A DNA stretch of 64,000 bases from Brachypodium distachyon (taxonomy: Eukaryota > Streptophyta > Magnoliopsida > Poales > Poaceae): NCBI RefSeq assembly GCF_000005505.3, contig NC_016132.3, positions 48,436,914 to 48,500,913 of the forward strand. Direction: 5' to 3'. Below the pieces are notes generated by a model. It made no database searches. It saw only the letters and a list, made by a program, of their open reading frames with translations, and was not told the DNA's origin. Below are positions 36,040-47,030 of the stretch, piece after piece (positions within the stretch are counted from its first letter, which is position 1; every line of letters begins with the position of its first letter). The translations under genes and the position numbers were made by a program.

Positions 36040-39000
36040 ATGTCGATGCAAATGGATGCTGATGTCCAACCAATTGGAGAGCAGGAAGAGATGGATAATC
36101 TGGTATTGCATCCATTCCCTTTGCACAGCGAAGCTTGATCCATTGCTTTAATATTTTGTCTTTATTGTTGTGCTAAAATCAAGTACTTTCTGGTACTATT
36201 ACTAATTGAGTTGAGGGAATGAAACTCAACGCAATGATGCATCAAAGATACTCGTGATCTGGAAGTTTCTGTACCCTCTTTCATACATAATTTTTTAACA
36301 GTTATTTCTTGCATGGCCTGGTCCTATGGTAGTCTTGAAGTAAGTAACGATAGTGCTCCTGTGGTTACACCTCTTCGCATATAGTAGGATAAACCTTTTG
36401 AATTATTAGAAATTTCCCAAATTTCTTAGTTAGAAATGGTTTTCGAGAGATGAGAATAGGAAGACACTGATAATGGAGGTTTCTTATTACATGGGATTCC
36501 ATTTTCCTCCTGTCTTCCCATCTCTGTGCTATAATATGATTTTTTTTCCGTTCACCAACTTTGCTAGATGGGTGTGATGTCAAGTGGTGTTGTTTAGGTG
36601 GGATTCATAGTCATAAGTAGATACTAACTGCTTGAACTTAAAAGAAAGATCCTATTACCGAATTGTAGTCAAGCATAACAAAGTATCTTTTCAGTAGTAA
36701 AGAATAATTACATAAAATCAGTATAGTAGTTATGTGTGTTTGTCTTTTATTTTTTGTGATGATAGCACCTCTAGTCCTTGTTTCCTAGCATAATTATGTT
36801 TGTCCTTTAATTTTCTGTACGAACTGCATTTTGCAGGAAAAATATGCATCTGCTATTGAAGTTTGCGGCATTTGTAGAGATATTGTCATCAATAGAGGAG
36901 TTTTGGATTGTTGCCAACACTGGTAGGGGTTCGAATCATGGATCTATAACTATCCAGCATTTCTGAATTTGTTCCATCACTTCCCTAACATTTGTGCAGA
37001 ACTGCATATTTCATTAAGGTCTTGAGGGTCAAACTTGTGCGTCTAGGGAATTTCCTTGGTTACAATATGTATATTTCTAATTTCTTGTAAGTATGTTTAC
37101 TAAGCCTTTGAAGTGTGAATGCATATAGCTTTAAAACACAGTCAAAGTCATCCTCACGATAACTTGATACTCTAGTCCATCATTACTTGCGTATTCACTG
37201 CAAATGATTTTCACAGGTTACTGCTTGATTTGTTCAAAACTCTGACTTGATAAATACATAATTGGGTTCCATATAACAGGTTTTGCTATACATGCATAGA
37301 CAACTGGGCTGCCATCACAAATCGCTGCCCTCTCTGCAAATGTGAATTTCAACATATAACATCAACTCCAGTAAGTACAGCATATCTTTAGTGCTGGCAA
37401 TCTTGAAAAAATCACTTGTGGCAGAAATTCAATGGAAAAGCCTTGGCTCAATGCCTCTAGAGGTAAAAATGCATTGGAGTATAATAGTTTATTTTGTGTT
37501 TGTACTGAAGGTATATGATGACACTGGAGCTAGTACTGAAGACGAATACCCTTTAACCAGGTAAGGTCACAAGACCATTTGCTCTCAGTTTGTACCATAT
37601 GGTTTGTACGTATCTCAGCTCAAGATTTCTGTGCGGTTATTTGTTTATGTTGTTTACTCTCATACTCTGTAATGCCCGCGTTTCCTCGTGAGGTAAATTC
37701 TTGAATTCTTGTTACCATCAGTTTGGGGCCTTTCATCTTCTGAGTTGTATATCCATTGTCAGCTTAAGTAGAGAAATACTCTTGGTCATTAAATCATAGT
37801 GCCTCTGAAAGCCCTTTTTTTCGGTCAGGCATACTAAGCAAAAGCTGATAATTGGATCATCTGACCACGTTGGGCAGGAAATGTTGCTGCTGTACTTGTA
37901 TGCTTGTGCACAATCATTTATTTGCCTGTAAAAGTATGTGCCATATATTTGGTCTGTGAATATTATGATCATGCATTTCTTCTCTTACACTCCCTTTAAT
38001 TAGATTTAAATTTATGTTGCACAAAGAAGTAAATAAAATGAAGAACAATATCATCACTTCTCCTGTTGTGTTTCTTATTGTGCAGTGGTGATGATGATTG
38101 GTATTCGCAAGGGGAAAACAGCACACTTTCTTTCCCATCATTTTATATTGATGCAGAAGTAATAATATTCATATAGCACTCATCATTTCCTTTCCAAACC
38201 ATCATACTCCCTCCGATCCATAATAAGTGTCTCAGACTTGTTCAATTTTGTACTAAGTTAGTACAAAATCTGAGACACTTATTATGGATCGGAGGGAGTA
38301 CTTCACTATCTCCTGAAGTTGATCTGTTGCTTGCTAATTTCCCAGGCCGTAGTTTGTTTGGATGGTGGTGATTGCATGATTCGGAGTGGAATTGTGGCAC
38401 CTGAGGATGATTTGACTTTAGATACATCGATTGCTTGTGATTCCTGTGATCTATGGTATTTATAACTGTACTATTATGCTATATGAAATTGTCAACTGTT
38501 AGTTGAGACTCGGAAACGATTTGTGTTTTCTGATTACTATGATCCTTAAGCCAGGTATCATGCTATATGTGTGGGTTTTAATCCAGAAATGACATCTGAA
38601 GATTCATGGTTGTGCCCAAGGTAATTTGATAGTTCCTAACTCTTCTCTTTGATCAGTCCTTGCTAGCAGGACTGTAGTATGCATGTTTTTTTTTGCTCTG
38701 TGTTTGCGACTATGAAATTATCGATTTCATTTTGTAGGTGTGTATCTACTGAAGTAAAAAACAAGTCAGATGTTATCTTGAAGCAAAACTTCAGTGGGGA
38801 TTGCGTAACTGATTCTGATAGGACAACTGCTGATGCATCATTTTCTGAAAGAGTGTCAGTATCTGTTGCCGATGACGGTGAAACTGCCATTGTTGTCTCA
38901 ATGGTTGGTGTAAATTCTCGTTTTTCAGAAGGTTCACTAGGCTCAGAGACAGGGCAAGCGTACAGCAATTCATATCCAAGTTATTCCAAAGATGATTCAT

Positions 39001-42000
39001 CACATGATGCTGTTGCAAACGCACATATCCTGAGGGACAAAGATAATTCCTGTGGATCACCTAATAAATCTTCAGGAATTAATCTTGTTCACATGGTTTC
39101 TTCTGAGCCAACACAAAGGTCATCAGAACTTTCACCAATACGTGAGTCAGCAACTACCTTATTTAGCTCAGAGCATGGTAACATTTCAAATGAACAATTG
39201 GAAGAACCACAAGATGTGTCATCTTATTTCTTATTACATAGAAGTAAGGAGGCTGGAAATACAGGAGAGGAGAATGCGGTCCCTAGAAACAATAATGAAA
39301 CATTTCCTGCCATCAAATCTCCACAACTTTTTTCAGCAGGTATGTTGGGCAATTTGCATATTCCAGCATACTACTTGAAAGCCTCATACTTCTAGCTTAT
39401 TAGAGATTAGTATGTTTTCAATGCCTGCCTGTTCTTCAATCAGCATATCGAATGTTCAGTACATCATCTGCTGTTTTAGTTGTATATATCTGGAAGTTTG
39501 TTGAATTATTTTTTAGCACTGCAAGTTTGTTGATTTAATAGTGTGAAAAGGATATTGCTACGTACTGCAGATCATGTATATTTAAATAGCTTAGTTTACA
39601 TGGATATGCGATGTTTATGATCACTGTGTTGCCTATTGCTTTTCATACGGGCTCTGTCTTGTTCAATTATACTGCATTAGTTTCTGTTCACAGGGTCTTG
39701 TGGTCATCACATTATGCACCCAGCATGACTTCTTCCCTTTTTATAAATGCAGCTAGTAAGACGGCAATATCGAGTGACATTAATATGACCAACACAGATG
39801 CAGTTCAGCAGATGAAAAGTGATGACGACACGCAGTTGCCACCCATGTGAGAATCTTTCACTTAATACTCGCTTGCAAGAACTACTCGTAGTCACACACT
39901 CACATGGGAGTTGCATAGATGCACAATTTCATTTCAGTAATCATGGTTTTTTTCAGGCAGGGTGAACATAATACTAATGACATGGAATCAGGAAATGAAA
40001 CTGGCCATCCTGCGAAGAAAGCAAAATTGGGAGTACCAGATCACGAAATGCATCTCATTACAAACTCTGGTGTTTCTTCAACTGACTGTCATACTACTAT
40101 TGCAGCCAAAGTTGTTGTCAGTGATACGGCAAAAATTGTCGAACAGAATAAACATGTTCCTGATATAATGAGTATAGTTGAAGGAGAGGGCTATATGAGA
40201 GATCCTGGCAGGGAGCTGGCAAAGCCTGTAGGAAGAAGATCAGGAGATAAGCCTGGTCTTCGAATGAAGAAGATTTTCCACAAGGAAGGAAAACAATCAT
40301 CTGTCGTAGTTCAAAAGTTACAACAAGAGATAAGGGATGTAGTTAGAGATAATGGTGTTAGTATACTCGAGAAGGATAACGCTTTTGATGAAAAACTTTT
40401 GACTGCATTCCGTGCAGCAATTGGGAAGTCAATGGATGGACCAGCCAAAAGAACTAACCTCTCACTAAGTACAAGGAAGTCATTGCTTCAAAAGGGCAAG
40501 ATACGTGAGAATCTGACCAAAAAGTTGTACGGAACATCCACAGGAAGGAGACGAAGTGCATGGCACCGTGATTGGGAAGTTGACTTCTGGAAACATCGTT
40601 GCTCCCCAGGGATAAATCCTGAAAAGATCGAGACACTGCAATCAGTACTTCAGCTACTCAAGAAATCCTCAGACACTGGCATGCGCAAAGAAAGTGCTGA
40701 AGAGAAAAAGGCCTTCTTGTCGAGGTTATATTTGGCTGATGCATCAGTTGTTCCCAGAAAGGATGATATAAAACCTCTCTCTGCCCTCAAAGGATTCCCA
40801 CTAGTAGATAAAAATAGCCAAATTAAAGCTAAGGATAGCAAATCAACTAGCATACCTGCACCAGGGACTGAGACAAGCAAAACCAATTCGCCCAACAGCA
40901 TATCGAGTTCTTCGAGTCTGAATAAAGAAGCATCAAGCAGAAGAGAAAACATAAATGGTCAGCCACCACTGAATCAACAAAATCAATCTGATGGTGATAT
41001 CAAGCATGACAAAAGAAAATGGGCTCTTGAGGTTCTAGCAAGAAAAAATGCCAGCTCTCTTGCAAGCAAGGATAAAAATGAAGGCACTGATGATCTCAAT
41101 GGGAACTACCCTCTATTAGTACGTGCCAGCTTATTAAAAATAATAATCCAAAAAGATGTTCATTGATGACTCCTCTATAAACACTAACATCTTTGGTTTT
41201 CTTAGGCCAAACTTCCTGTGGATATGAGGCCGCAGCTCACAACTGACCGCCATAATAAAGTTCCCATGTCTGTTAGGCAGGTAATCAATCACCCAGCGAG
41301 TCCTTTATTGTGCTCAAACATTGCTGTTCTCATTATTTCTTAATCGGCCCCATTTCAACATATTCTAATTATAGATTGCAAGTATAACTGTACTTGTCTT
41401 ATCCAATGTTCAATTTATCAACCAAACTTATGTATCTCAGGCACAACTTTATCGCATCGCTGAGCACTATCTGCAGAAAGCAAATTTGGATGTCATTCGC
41501 AGATGTGCAGATACTGAATTGGCTATTGCTGATGCTGTCAATGTAGAAAAGGATATTTACGGGAAGTCCAGTAGCAAGTCAGTTTATGTGAATCTTTGCT
41601 CCCAGGCTACTCGCCAGCCTGCCAAGGCAAAATCTGAGAATAATGCTTCAACTCTAGGCGAAAAGACTGAATTAGGCAGTGATTTGATAATGCAGCAGGT
41701 TAGAACTGAAAATACCAACACTAGTAGCAGTGATGTGGAAGAAGCTATAAGCAGTGCGTGCCTTTTGGATCTTCCTGTTACCACACGAAAAACTGAAAAG
41801 GGTGAACTAGGTGGTGTGCCCGAGCAAAATGCAAATGAACATGTTGTTAGTTTCAACAGTGTGGAAGAAGCACTAAAAAGGGCAGGCCTCTTTGATTCCC
41901 CTCCTAATAGTCCCGAGAGAAAAACTACCACAACTGAATATAATCCCAGTACAGTTTCCAGTTTTCCAAAAATTTCACAACAAAAATGTGCTAGTGTAAA

Positions 42001-43014
42001 GGATACTTCGTTGGTGAATGCAGGAGAACACTGCCATAGTTTGCCGTCAACTTCTGATTCTAGGATGAGGGATGCATCCACACTTAAAGATGACGTTGAT
42101 TTATCCGTACAAGTTGATCTTGCTGATGCAAATAGTCAAATCCTCTATACGGGAATGTCTTGTGAGCAACCAAAATGTAATTCAGAGGAGGATCAGAAAT
42201 TGGTACACAACAATAAAACTACAGATTCAACAGAAAATAAAACGTTCTCAGTGAACTTGACCGAAGATGACAGATATTCTGTGCAATGCAAAAATACAGG
42301 TGGGGCCGATAAGGAAATTGTAGTTGACACGCCTGATGAAGTTACTTGGCATGTGGGGGACACAAAAGAAATGGACATAGCAGCAAGCGTTGTGCACAAT
42401 CAATCTTGTCATGGGAATACTTTGTTGAAAGAAGGTGAAGTAACCAGCAAACCAAAAAAAATGGAGTCCACTAGAGAGAAATCTTCCAGTGACAATCATG
42501 GGTTGAGCAGCAAACATTCTAAAGGAGACAGTTTGTCCCCCCATCCAGCAGCAAGGGCAGACAATTTAAAGAAAGATCCAGGCAACAACAACACATCAGA
42601 TTCATCCAGTTCTGTATACAAGAAGGTAATTCACCTCTATGTTCCACTGGACTTCTGTTTTAATTTCTATCTCCCTGTATCTCTCATTCGTTGTACATGT
42701 ATAGCTAGCCTGATTAAACTGCTAAGATTCTGAATACATCTAGGTGTTGCACGGGTGTGTTACGTACACCCATCTGAGCCTTTTTGTTTCAATGTCTGTA
42801 GGTTGAAGTGTTTGTGAAAGAGAACATCAGGCCACTTTGCAAGAGTGGTGTAATAACCACCGAGCAATACAGGTGGGCTGTCGCCAAAACAGCAGAAAAG
42901 GTTATGAAGCACCACTCTGAGGCTAAAAATGCAAACTTTCTGATCAAGGAGGGGGACAAGGTGAAAAGGCTTGCTCTGCAGTATGTTGAGGCAGCTCAGC
43001 AAAAGATTAATTGA
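36040..43014 (+). CDS. RING plus PHD-finger protein, At4g10930-like, 1289 aa
   Basis: Thirteen coding exons join without a break: 36040-36102, 36837-36922, 37280-37370, 37511-37560, 38086-38158, 38346-38455, 38555-38620, 38738-39339, 39753-39846, 39957-41118, 41206-41280, 41441-42625 and 42802-43014. Residues about 30-77 form a RING-type finger ([24 protein letters not shown]). Residues about 152-181 give a PHD-like [15 protein letters not shown]...WLCPRC. The rest is long, Ser/Lys-rich and mostly disordered; one block (about 560-640) is basic and helical ([14 protein letters not shown], [18 protein letters not shown]). The tail (about 1219-1289) is a conserved helical domain, [21 protein letters not shown] nuclear chromatin- or ubiquitin-linked role is plausible but not established. 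Family members known to me are called uncharacterized protein At4g10930. A Stowaway MITE lies in the intron before exon 38346. Confidence 0.9.
38206..38300. mobile_element. Stowaway MITE, 95 bp, nearly perfect hairpin in an intron
   Basis: TA-flanked. The arms (CTCCCTCCGATCCATAATAA plus GTGTCTCAGA) are a perfect 30-bp inverted pair around a loop of about 30 bases. It sits in the intron between the 38086-38158 and 38346-38455 exons of the RING/PHD gene. The same family occurs at 49041-49126. Confidence 0.92.
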
Positions 43015-43265
43015 CTCGGAAGAAGTCTGGTCATCGTTGGAATGCTGATGCAATATATACGCCAGGTGTGCTGGCTCTATGGTCATGCTGACCATTCCTG
43101 GCAGGTCTAAGTTTTTTCTCAAAAGAGCTTTTATTTCAGAACTTTGGTCCTGAATGTGGGTTTTTGCGAAGTACGCTGCCACTTCATGACGGTCCAAAAG
43201 TCCAACAATTTTCATCCTTGAGTTTACGTATATGATTGGGAAGGAGACAAATTTTCATCCTTGAG
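43015..43265 (+). other. 3' UTR of the RING/PHD gene
   Basis: Sequence from the stop to the retroposon insertion. The segment AATTTTCATCCTTGAGT occurs twice, at about 43206 and 43248, a 43-base-spaced direct repeat just beside the insertion site. Confidence 0.5.
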
Positions 43266-43273
43266 TAGTATGC

Positions 43274-44512
43274 TTTTTTTTTGTAAACTTCCTGCATATA
43301 TTAATTCATGGTAAGATCAAACGATCTTACAGCAAAGATACAGGCTACATTCTGGACTATCAGAAGAAACACAAAGATTACATCATAGTCCTTGGAGAAG
43401 TCCAAGATTACTGCACAGACCCTTGGAGATACAACTTTTACATCAAGGTCCTTAGACACATGTAGAGCAGAAGCTGTGAGCGTGTCGATTCTCACCGCTT
43501 GGACCACGAAGCTTCTCGGCCTTGTCTCTGCCAACCACCGGAATTCAAGCCGGCATCTCTGCAAACTGAGCTCCGGGCACCACTGAAGAAGCAGAGGAGT
43601 CACCGAGATGATGGCCTCCGAGCGATCATAAGATCCGGAGGAAAAGATCCACGCCGATGCCAACAAATAATGGAGGAGACCACACATCGGAGTGAAGAAC
43701 CAAACCTGGAACGGATGGTGATGGTACTGAACTCGCCGTTCCGGTCGAATAAGGGCCCTAGAGATGGCCGGAGCTGTCAGAGCAGGCAAGGAATTGTCCT
43801 TGACTTTGACAAAAAAAAATTGCTTTCTGAGACCGCAAAGCGGGCCTCCGCAGTGGAGGTTGAAGGGAAGAACAACATCTCCTCGTCGAAATCTTGGACG
43901 GAAATCAGCCTCAAGAAGATGCATAAGATGTCCTAAAGAAAACACATCTCCCCAAGAGAGATCCGGAGCCAACGAATTGAAAAAGAAAGCATGCTCCAGA
44001 TCCAAACTGACCCTCCTGTCTAGTCCTTGAGCTGGATTAGAATAAACTCTAATAGATCGTCGTTTATTGAACATGTAGTTGAAGCACATCAACGAATCAG
44101 ATCTAACCATAACCAAGATGCAGGATTTATTAGGATAAGTAGGGGGGAGGCAAGTTGTCCCAGCAAGAACAAAATCCAACACCCTTCCCAGAAATTTCAC
44201 TACCGTCAAGGAGTGAGAGATCCCGGAAGAGCTTGGATCAGCGGAGGAGACAACAGCCAAGAGAAAAACCAGAAAAAGATACGGCATAACGCCAAAGGCC
44301 TCTAAGGCAACTAACCTAGCGTAATATACATAAGGGGGCCGAACCCTCCTCCCTTTCCCACTCCTGCCGGCAGTGCCGGTGGAGAAGAAAGGGAGGAGAG
44401 CCGGAGACACAAAGGAAAAGAAGACTGTCAGGAGGAAGAAGACGGGGTGTGGAAGGAGAGAAAGGAGTCTCACTTGAGTAGGATGCGGAGTGTGATGACC
44501 TTTTTCGAAAGA
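43274..44512 (-). mobile_element. Poly(A)-tailed retroposon, about 1.24 kb, with 8-bp target duplication
   Basis: TAGTATGC flanks the insert at 43266-43273 and 44513-44520. On the minus strand the element ends in a run of nine A (plus strand T, 43274-43282), the mark of LINE/SINE-type reverse transcription. Just inside the tail a short palindrome (GTAAGATCAAACGATCTTAC, 43311-43330) could fold. The minus strand stays open for 408 codons from flank to 43301. No reverse transcriptase, endonuclease or zinc-knuckle motif is visible in it. It is therefore either a non-autonomous LINE-like element or a retro-copied transcript. It lies between the 3' ends of the RING/PHD gene (+) and the aspartic protease (-). 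Confidence 0.75.
43301..44287 (-). CDS. Hypothetical ORF inside the retroposon, 328 aa
   Basis: The 408-codon open frame starts outside the element, so the first useful internal ATG (44287) was taken. It begins MPYLFLVFLLAVVSSADPSS, which looks like a signal peptide, but the rest has no domain I recognise and is rich in Leu, Ser, Arg and Phe. A segment reads RVSLDLEHAFFFNSLAPDLS and the end is AVRSFDLTMN. It could be a real element-encoded protein or a chance open frame. No codon-bias test was possible. Confidence 0.3.
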   Translation of the reverse strand: MPYLFLVFLLAVVSSADPSSSGISHSLTVVKFLGRVLDFVLAGTTCLPPTYPNKSCILVMVRSDSLMCFNYMFNKRRSIRVYSNPAQGLDRRVSLDLEHAFFFNSLAPDLSWGDVFSLGHLMHLLEADFRPRFRRGDVVLPFNLHCGGPLCGLRKQFFFVKVKDNSLPALTAPAISRALIRPERRVQYHHHPFQVWFFTPMCGLLHYLLASAWIFSSGSYDRSEAIISVTPLLLQWCPELSLQRCRLEFRWLAETRPRSFVVQAVRIDTLTASALHVSKDLDVKVVSPRVCAVILDFSKDYDVIFVFLLIVQNVACIFAVRSFDLTMN

Positions 44513-44520
44513 TAGTATGC

Positions 44521-44949
44521 AGAGCACGAGGAAATGAGCTCAGGCTTACATTTGTTACGTTAGTCTAGTATGACCGCGGAAACCCATTTTGGCTTCCGAG
44601 ATCCAGTGCTCCCTGTAGTTCAAACTTCATGAAAATCAGTTTCAAAAAAATCTGAATTTTTATTGTAGTGTTAGCATAGATGTCGGAAACCCACTTTGAC
44701 TCCTGAGATCCAGTGCTTTCTATAGTTCAAACTTCATGAAAATCAATTTCAACAAAAATCTGTACGTCTTATACTACTCACTCCGTCCCTAACTGACCGA
44801 GACGGAGGGAGTAGTTTTGTAGTGGTTGCATTTAACACCTGAATCAAACCCGATAAACAACTTATGGCCGCAGATTTACACTCTCGATCTCGATCGATCG
44901 TGCGTGAGGATAAAACAAACTGTATTGCTCGTGCTTGAGATCAAATAAT
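44521..44949 (-). other. 3' region of the aspartic protease with local repeats
   Basis: The stretch GAAACCCA-TTTGGCTTCCGAGATCCAGTGCT occurs near 44579 and again near 44688 (about 110 bases apart), each followed by a TAGTTCAAACTTCATGAAAATCA-type sequence: a tandem duplication of about 110 bp. The rest is presumed 3' UTR. Confidence 0.5.
44775..44813. mobile_element. Minimal Stowaway MITE relic, 39 bp
   Basis: TA + CTCACTCCGTCCC, a few bases, then GACGGAGGGAG + TA. Only the two terminal arms remain with about 11 bases between them; the interior is gone. Confidence 0.7.
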
Positions 44950-46296
44950 TCAGCAGCCGTTCGGCTCGAATCCGACTCGTTCATTCTCGACGTCAAACAC
45001 GACACGAAACCGCTGCTGCAGGACGTTGCCGATGACGCTGAGCCCGTCGTGGCCCGCCGCCTCCAGCGCGAAGCAGTGGTACCTCCCGCTTTCCTCGGGG
45101 ACGAGGTAGTTCTCCGGCGGCAGCGCCACGTCCGCGCCGCCGGCGAAGTGCAGCACGACCCCTGGCGCGTCTGCAACGGCGACGCCCCGGAGGTCGTAGC
45201 ACGCGTCGAACACCGAGATGCCCCTGCCCACCTTCCGCATCCCTACCTTTGCCGCGCGCGCGTCGAAGGCGTCCCGCAGCGCCCCGTAGGCGTCCCTGGC
45301 GAACCGCGTGATGGACGTGCCGGAGTCCACCACGACGCCGCCACGCCCGGTCGCCGGGTCGAGCGAGAGGCTGGCGTTGGAGAACCCGGTGACCGGCTCG
45401 CCGCCCACGCTGAACCCAACCATGTCCACGTAGTAGAGGCTCGGGCGCCGCGGGTTGGACCGCAGCGGGGTGAACACCGAGGACGGCGGCTCCGGCGCCG
45501 TGCGGCCGAAGACGAGGTACGACGAGCTGCTGCCGCTCCGCGTGCGGTCGCCGAGGCAGTAGGCGAAGTATCGGCCGTAGGAGTCGGCCACCTGCGTGGC
45601 GAAGGAGTTGTTGCCCCGGGCGACGCCGAGCAGACCGGCAGCCGACCCGAACAGCCCCTCGTTGTCGTGGCCGCACCCGAGGGTGACGTTGCCGACGGAC
45701 GTGTCGTTGGAGAAGACGAGACGGTCGGTGGCGAGGTTGCCGCTGGTGGAGGAGGCGTCGCCGTAGACGATCCTGTACCCGCAGCCTCCGGTGGTGCCGT
45801 CGCAGGTCTGGGGGTTGCGGCACTGCGGCGGCGAGCAAGGGGTCTGCGCGTAGGTGCTGGAGCCTCTCGGGTCGTAGAGCGGGCTCAGCTGGCGGTAGCA
45901 GTGCACGCAGGGCTTGCACTGGAGCCACACGACGTCGCTCCCGGTGTCGATGACCAGCAGCGCCGGGGTGGGCGGGGTGCCGACGCCCACGGACGCGAAG
46001 TACTCGCCGCTCGCGAAGGGGAGCCCGGAGATGACGGGGGAATGGAGATGGTCGTCGTCGTGCGCGGTCAAGCTGCCGATGATCAGGGACGCCACGAGCG
46101 CCGCGTAGCGTGCGGCGTCGGCGGCGAGGCGGCGGCTTAGGAGGCTTACACACTTGACGTCGTCAGGCGGTGGCGGGAAGACCGTGTCGCGGTGGAAGAC
46201 GGGGACGTGGAGAGTTGTTGGTGGCTGCAGTGTGGCATGGGAGGAGGAGAAGACGAGGAGCCCGAGGAGGGCGAGAGCATGTTTGAGATGTGCCAT
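44950..46296 (-). CDS. A1-type aspartic protease (ASPG/nucellin-like), 448 aa, single exon
   Basis: Pepsin-type endoprotease, probably secreted or apoplastic. The start at 46296 (MAHLKHALALLGLLVFSSSH) gives a clear signal peptide and a good context, ACCATGG; a longer frame reaches 46368 but its N-terminus is repeat-derived. The two catalytic aspartates are in VIDTGSDVVWLQ (Asp117) and VVDSGTSITRF (Asp324). The plant-type Cys-rich insert CKPCVHCYRQLSPLYDP follows the first, and the flap tyrosine lies in GCGYRIVYGD. Many Cys pairs and the C-terminal VGFEPNGC are as in atypical plant aspartic proteases. There is no saposin-like plant-specific insert. The family includes ASPG1 (guard-cell drought response), but orthology cannot be set here. 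Length is normal and the frame intact. Confidence 0.93.
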   Translation of the reverse strand: MAHLKHALALLGLLVFSSSHATLQPPTTLHVPVFHRDTVFPPPPDDVKCVSLLSRRLAADAARYAALVASLIIGSLTAHDDDHLHSPVISGLPFASGEYFASVGVGTPPTPALLVIDTGSDVVWLQCKPCVHCYRQLSPLYDPRGSSTYAQTPCSPPQCRNPQTCDGTTGGCGYRIVYGDASSTSGNLATDRLVFSNDTSVGNVTLGCGHDNEGLFGSAAGLLGVARGNNSFATQVADSYGRYFAYCLGDRTRSGSSSSYLVFGRTAPEPPSSVFTPLRSNPRRPSLYYVDMVGFSVGGEPVTGFSNASLSLDPATGRGGVVVDSGTSITRFARDAYGALRDAFDARAAKVGMRKVGRGISVFDACYDLRGVAVADAPGVVLHFAGGADVALPPENYLVPEESGRYHCFALEAAGHDGLSVIGNVLQQRFRVVFDVENERVGFEPNGC

Positions 46297-46299
46297 GGT

Positions 46300-46560
46300 A
46301 CGCATGGGCGGAGGACCGGCCGCCCTACGTTGATTTTTGCCTCGGTTTCGAACTCGGGGGAGATTCATGGCTTCGGTTACGAATTGGGGGAATTAAGGAG
46401 ATGAAACGAGGAACTAGAGAGCAGAATCGGTTCGTGGGGTGATGGGAAATAATTTTGATGCTTCAATTTAGGGAGAAACGGTCGGGAGCGAGAGATTTGG
46501 AGATGAACCGGCTGCGGTGGCGCTTGCGCTGCTGGAGTCCAGGGTGCGCGAGGAGAAAGA
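46300..46560 (-). repeat. Repeat-derived leader of the aspartic protease
   Basis: Minus-strand sequence matching the unit at 34490-34830, block for block, ending with CCTCCGCCCATGCG immediately before the protease start. In this copy the segment between CGTAAC and GAGGCAAAAATCAA is slightly longer. It supplies the 5' UTR and the first about 24 codons of the longest protease frame. Confidence 0.65.
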
Positions 46561-47030
46561 CGAGCCAAGGGGGCTTGGGCGCTCGGCAAGGGAGAGGGGT
46601 CTGCGTGCCCAGAAAGGGAAAAAAATAACGCGAGGGGTTACGGACTTGCGGTTCTGGCACGGTGGTCTGTGCGTCGAACTGTCCGATCCATGTAAGCATG
46701 CAAAGACTTCAAAACAAAAAAAAGTCGATTACAAATATAAGTGAAATGCCCAATTGCACTTTGAAGAAATCCTTACACAACGAAGTTTATCAAGGTATAT
46801 TACAATATGTAAAGCAAAACCAGTTCCAGCACTGGTCTGTCCATTGATCTGGAACCAACAAGTACACGAGCCCCATGCTCAACAGGACAACCCGCCCGGG
46901 TATACATCCTCCCAGGCACAACAGTAAGTTATGTAAATCCGAGCACAAGGCCCTTCTTATTCCAGTTGACGAGCAGGTAGAAAACAAAACAATATCATTT
47001 GTCATAACAAGCAAGAATAGAAATAGCACT

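Noticed and set aside
44935..46140. 401-codon plus-strand ORF opposite the aspartic protease
   Set aside because: A mirror of third-position GC in the protease; no domain, and the minus strand has both catalytic motifs.
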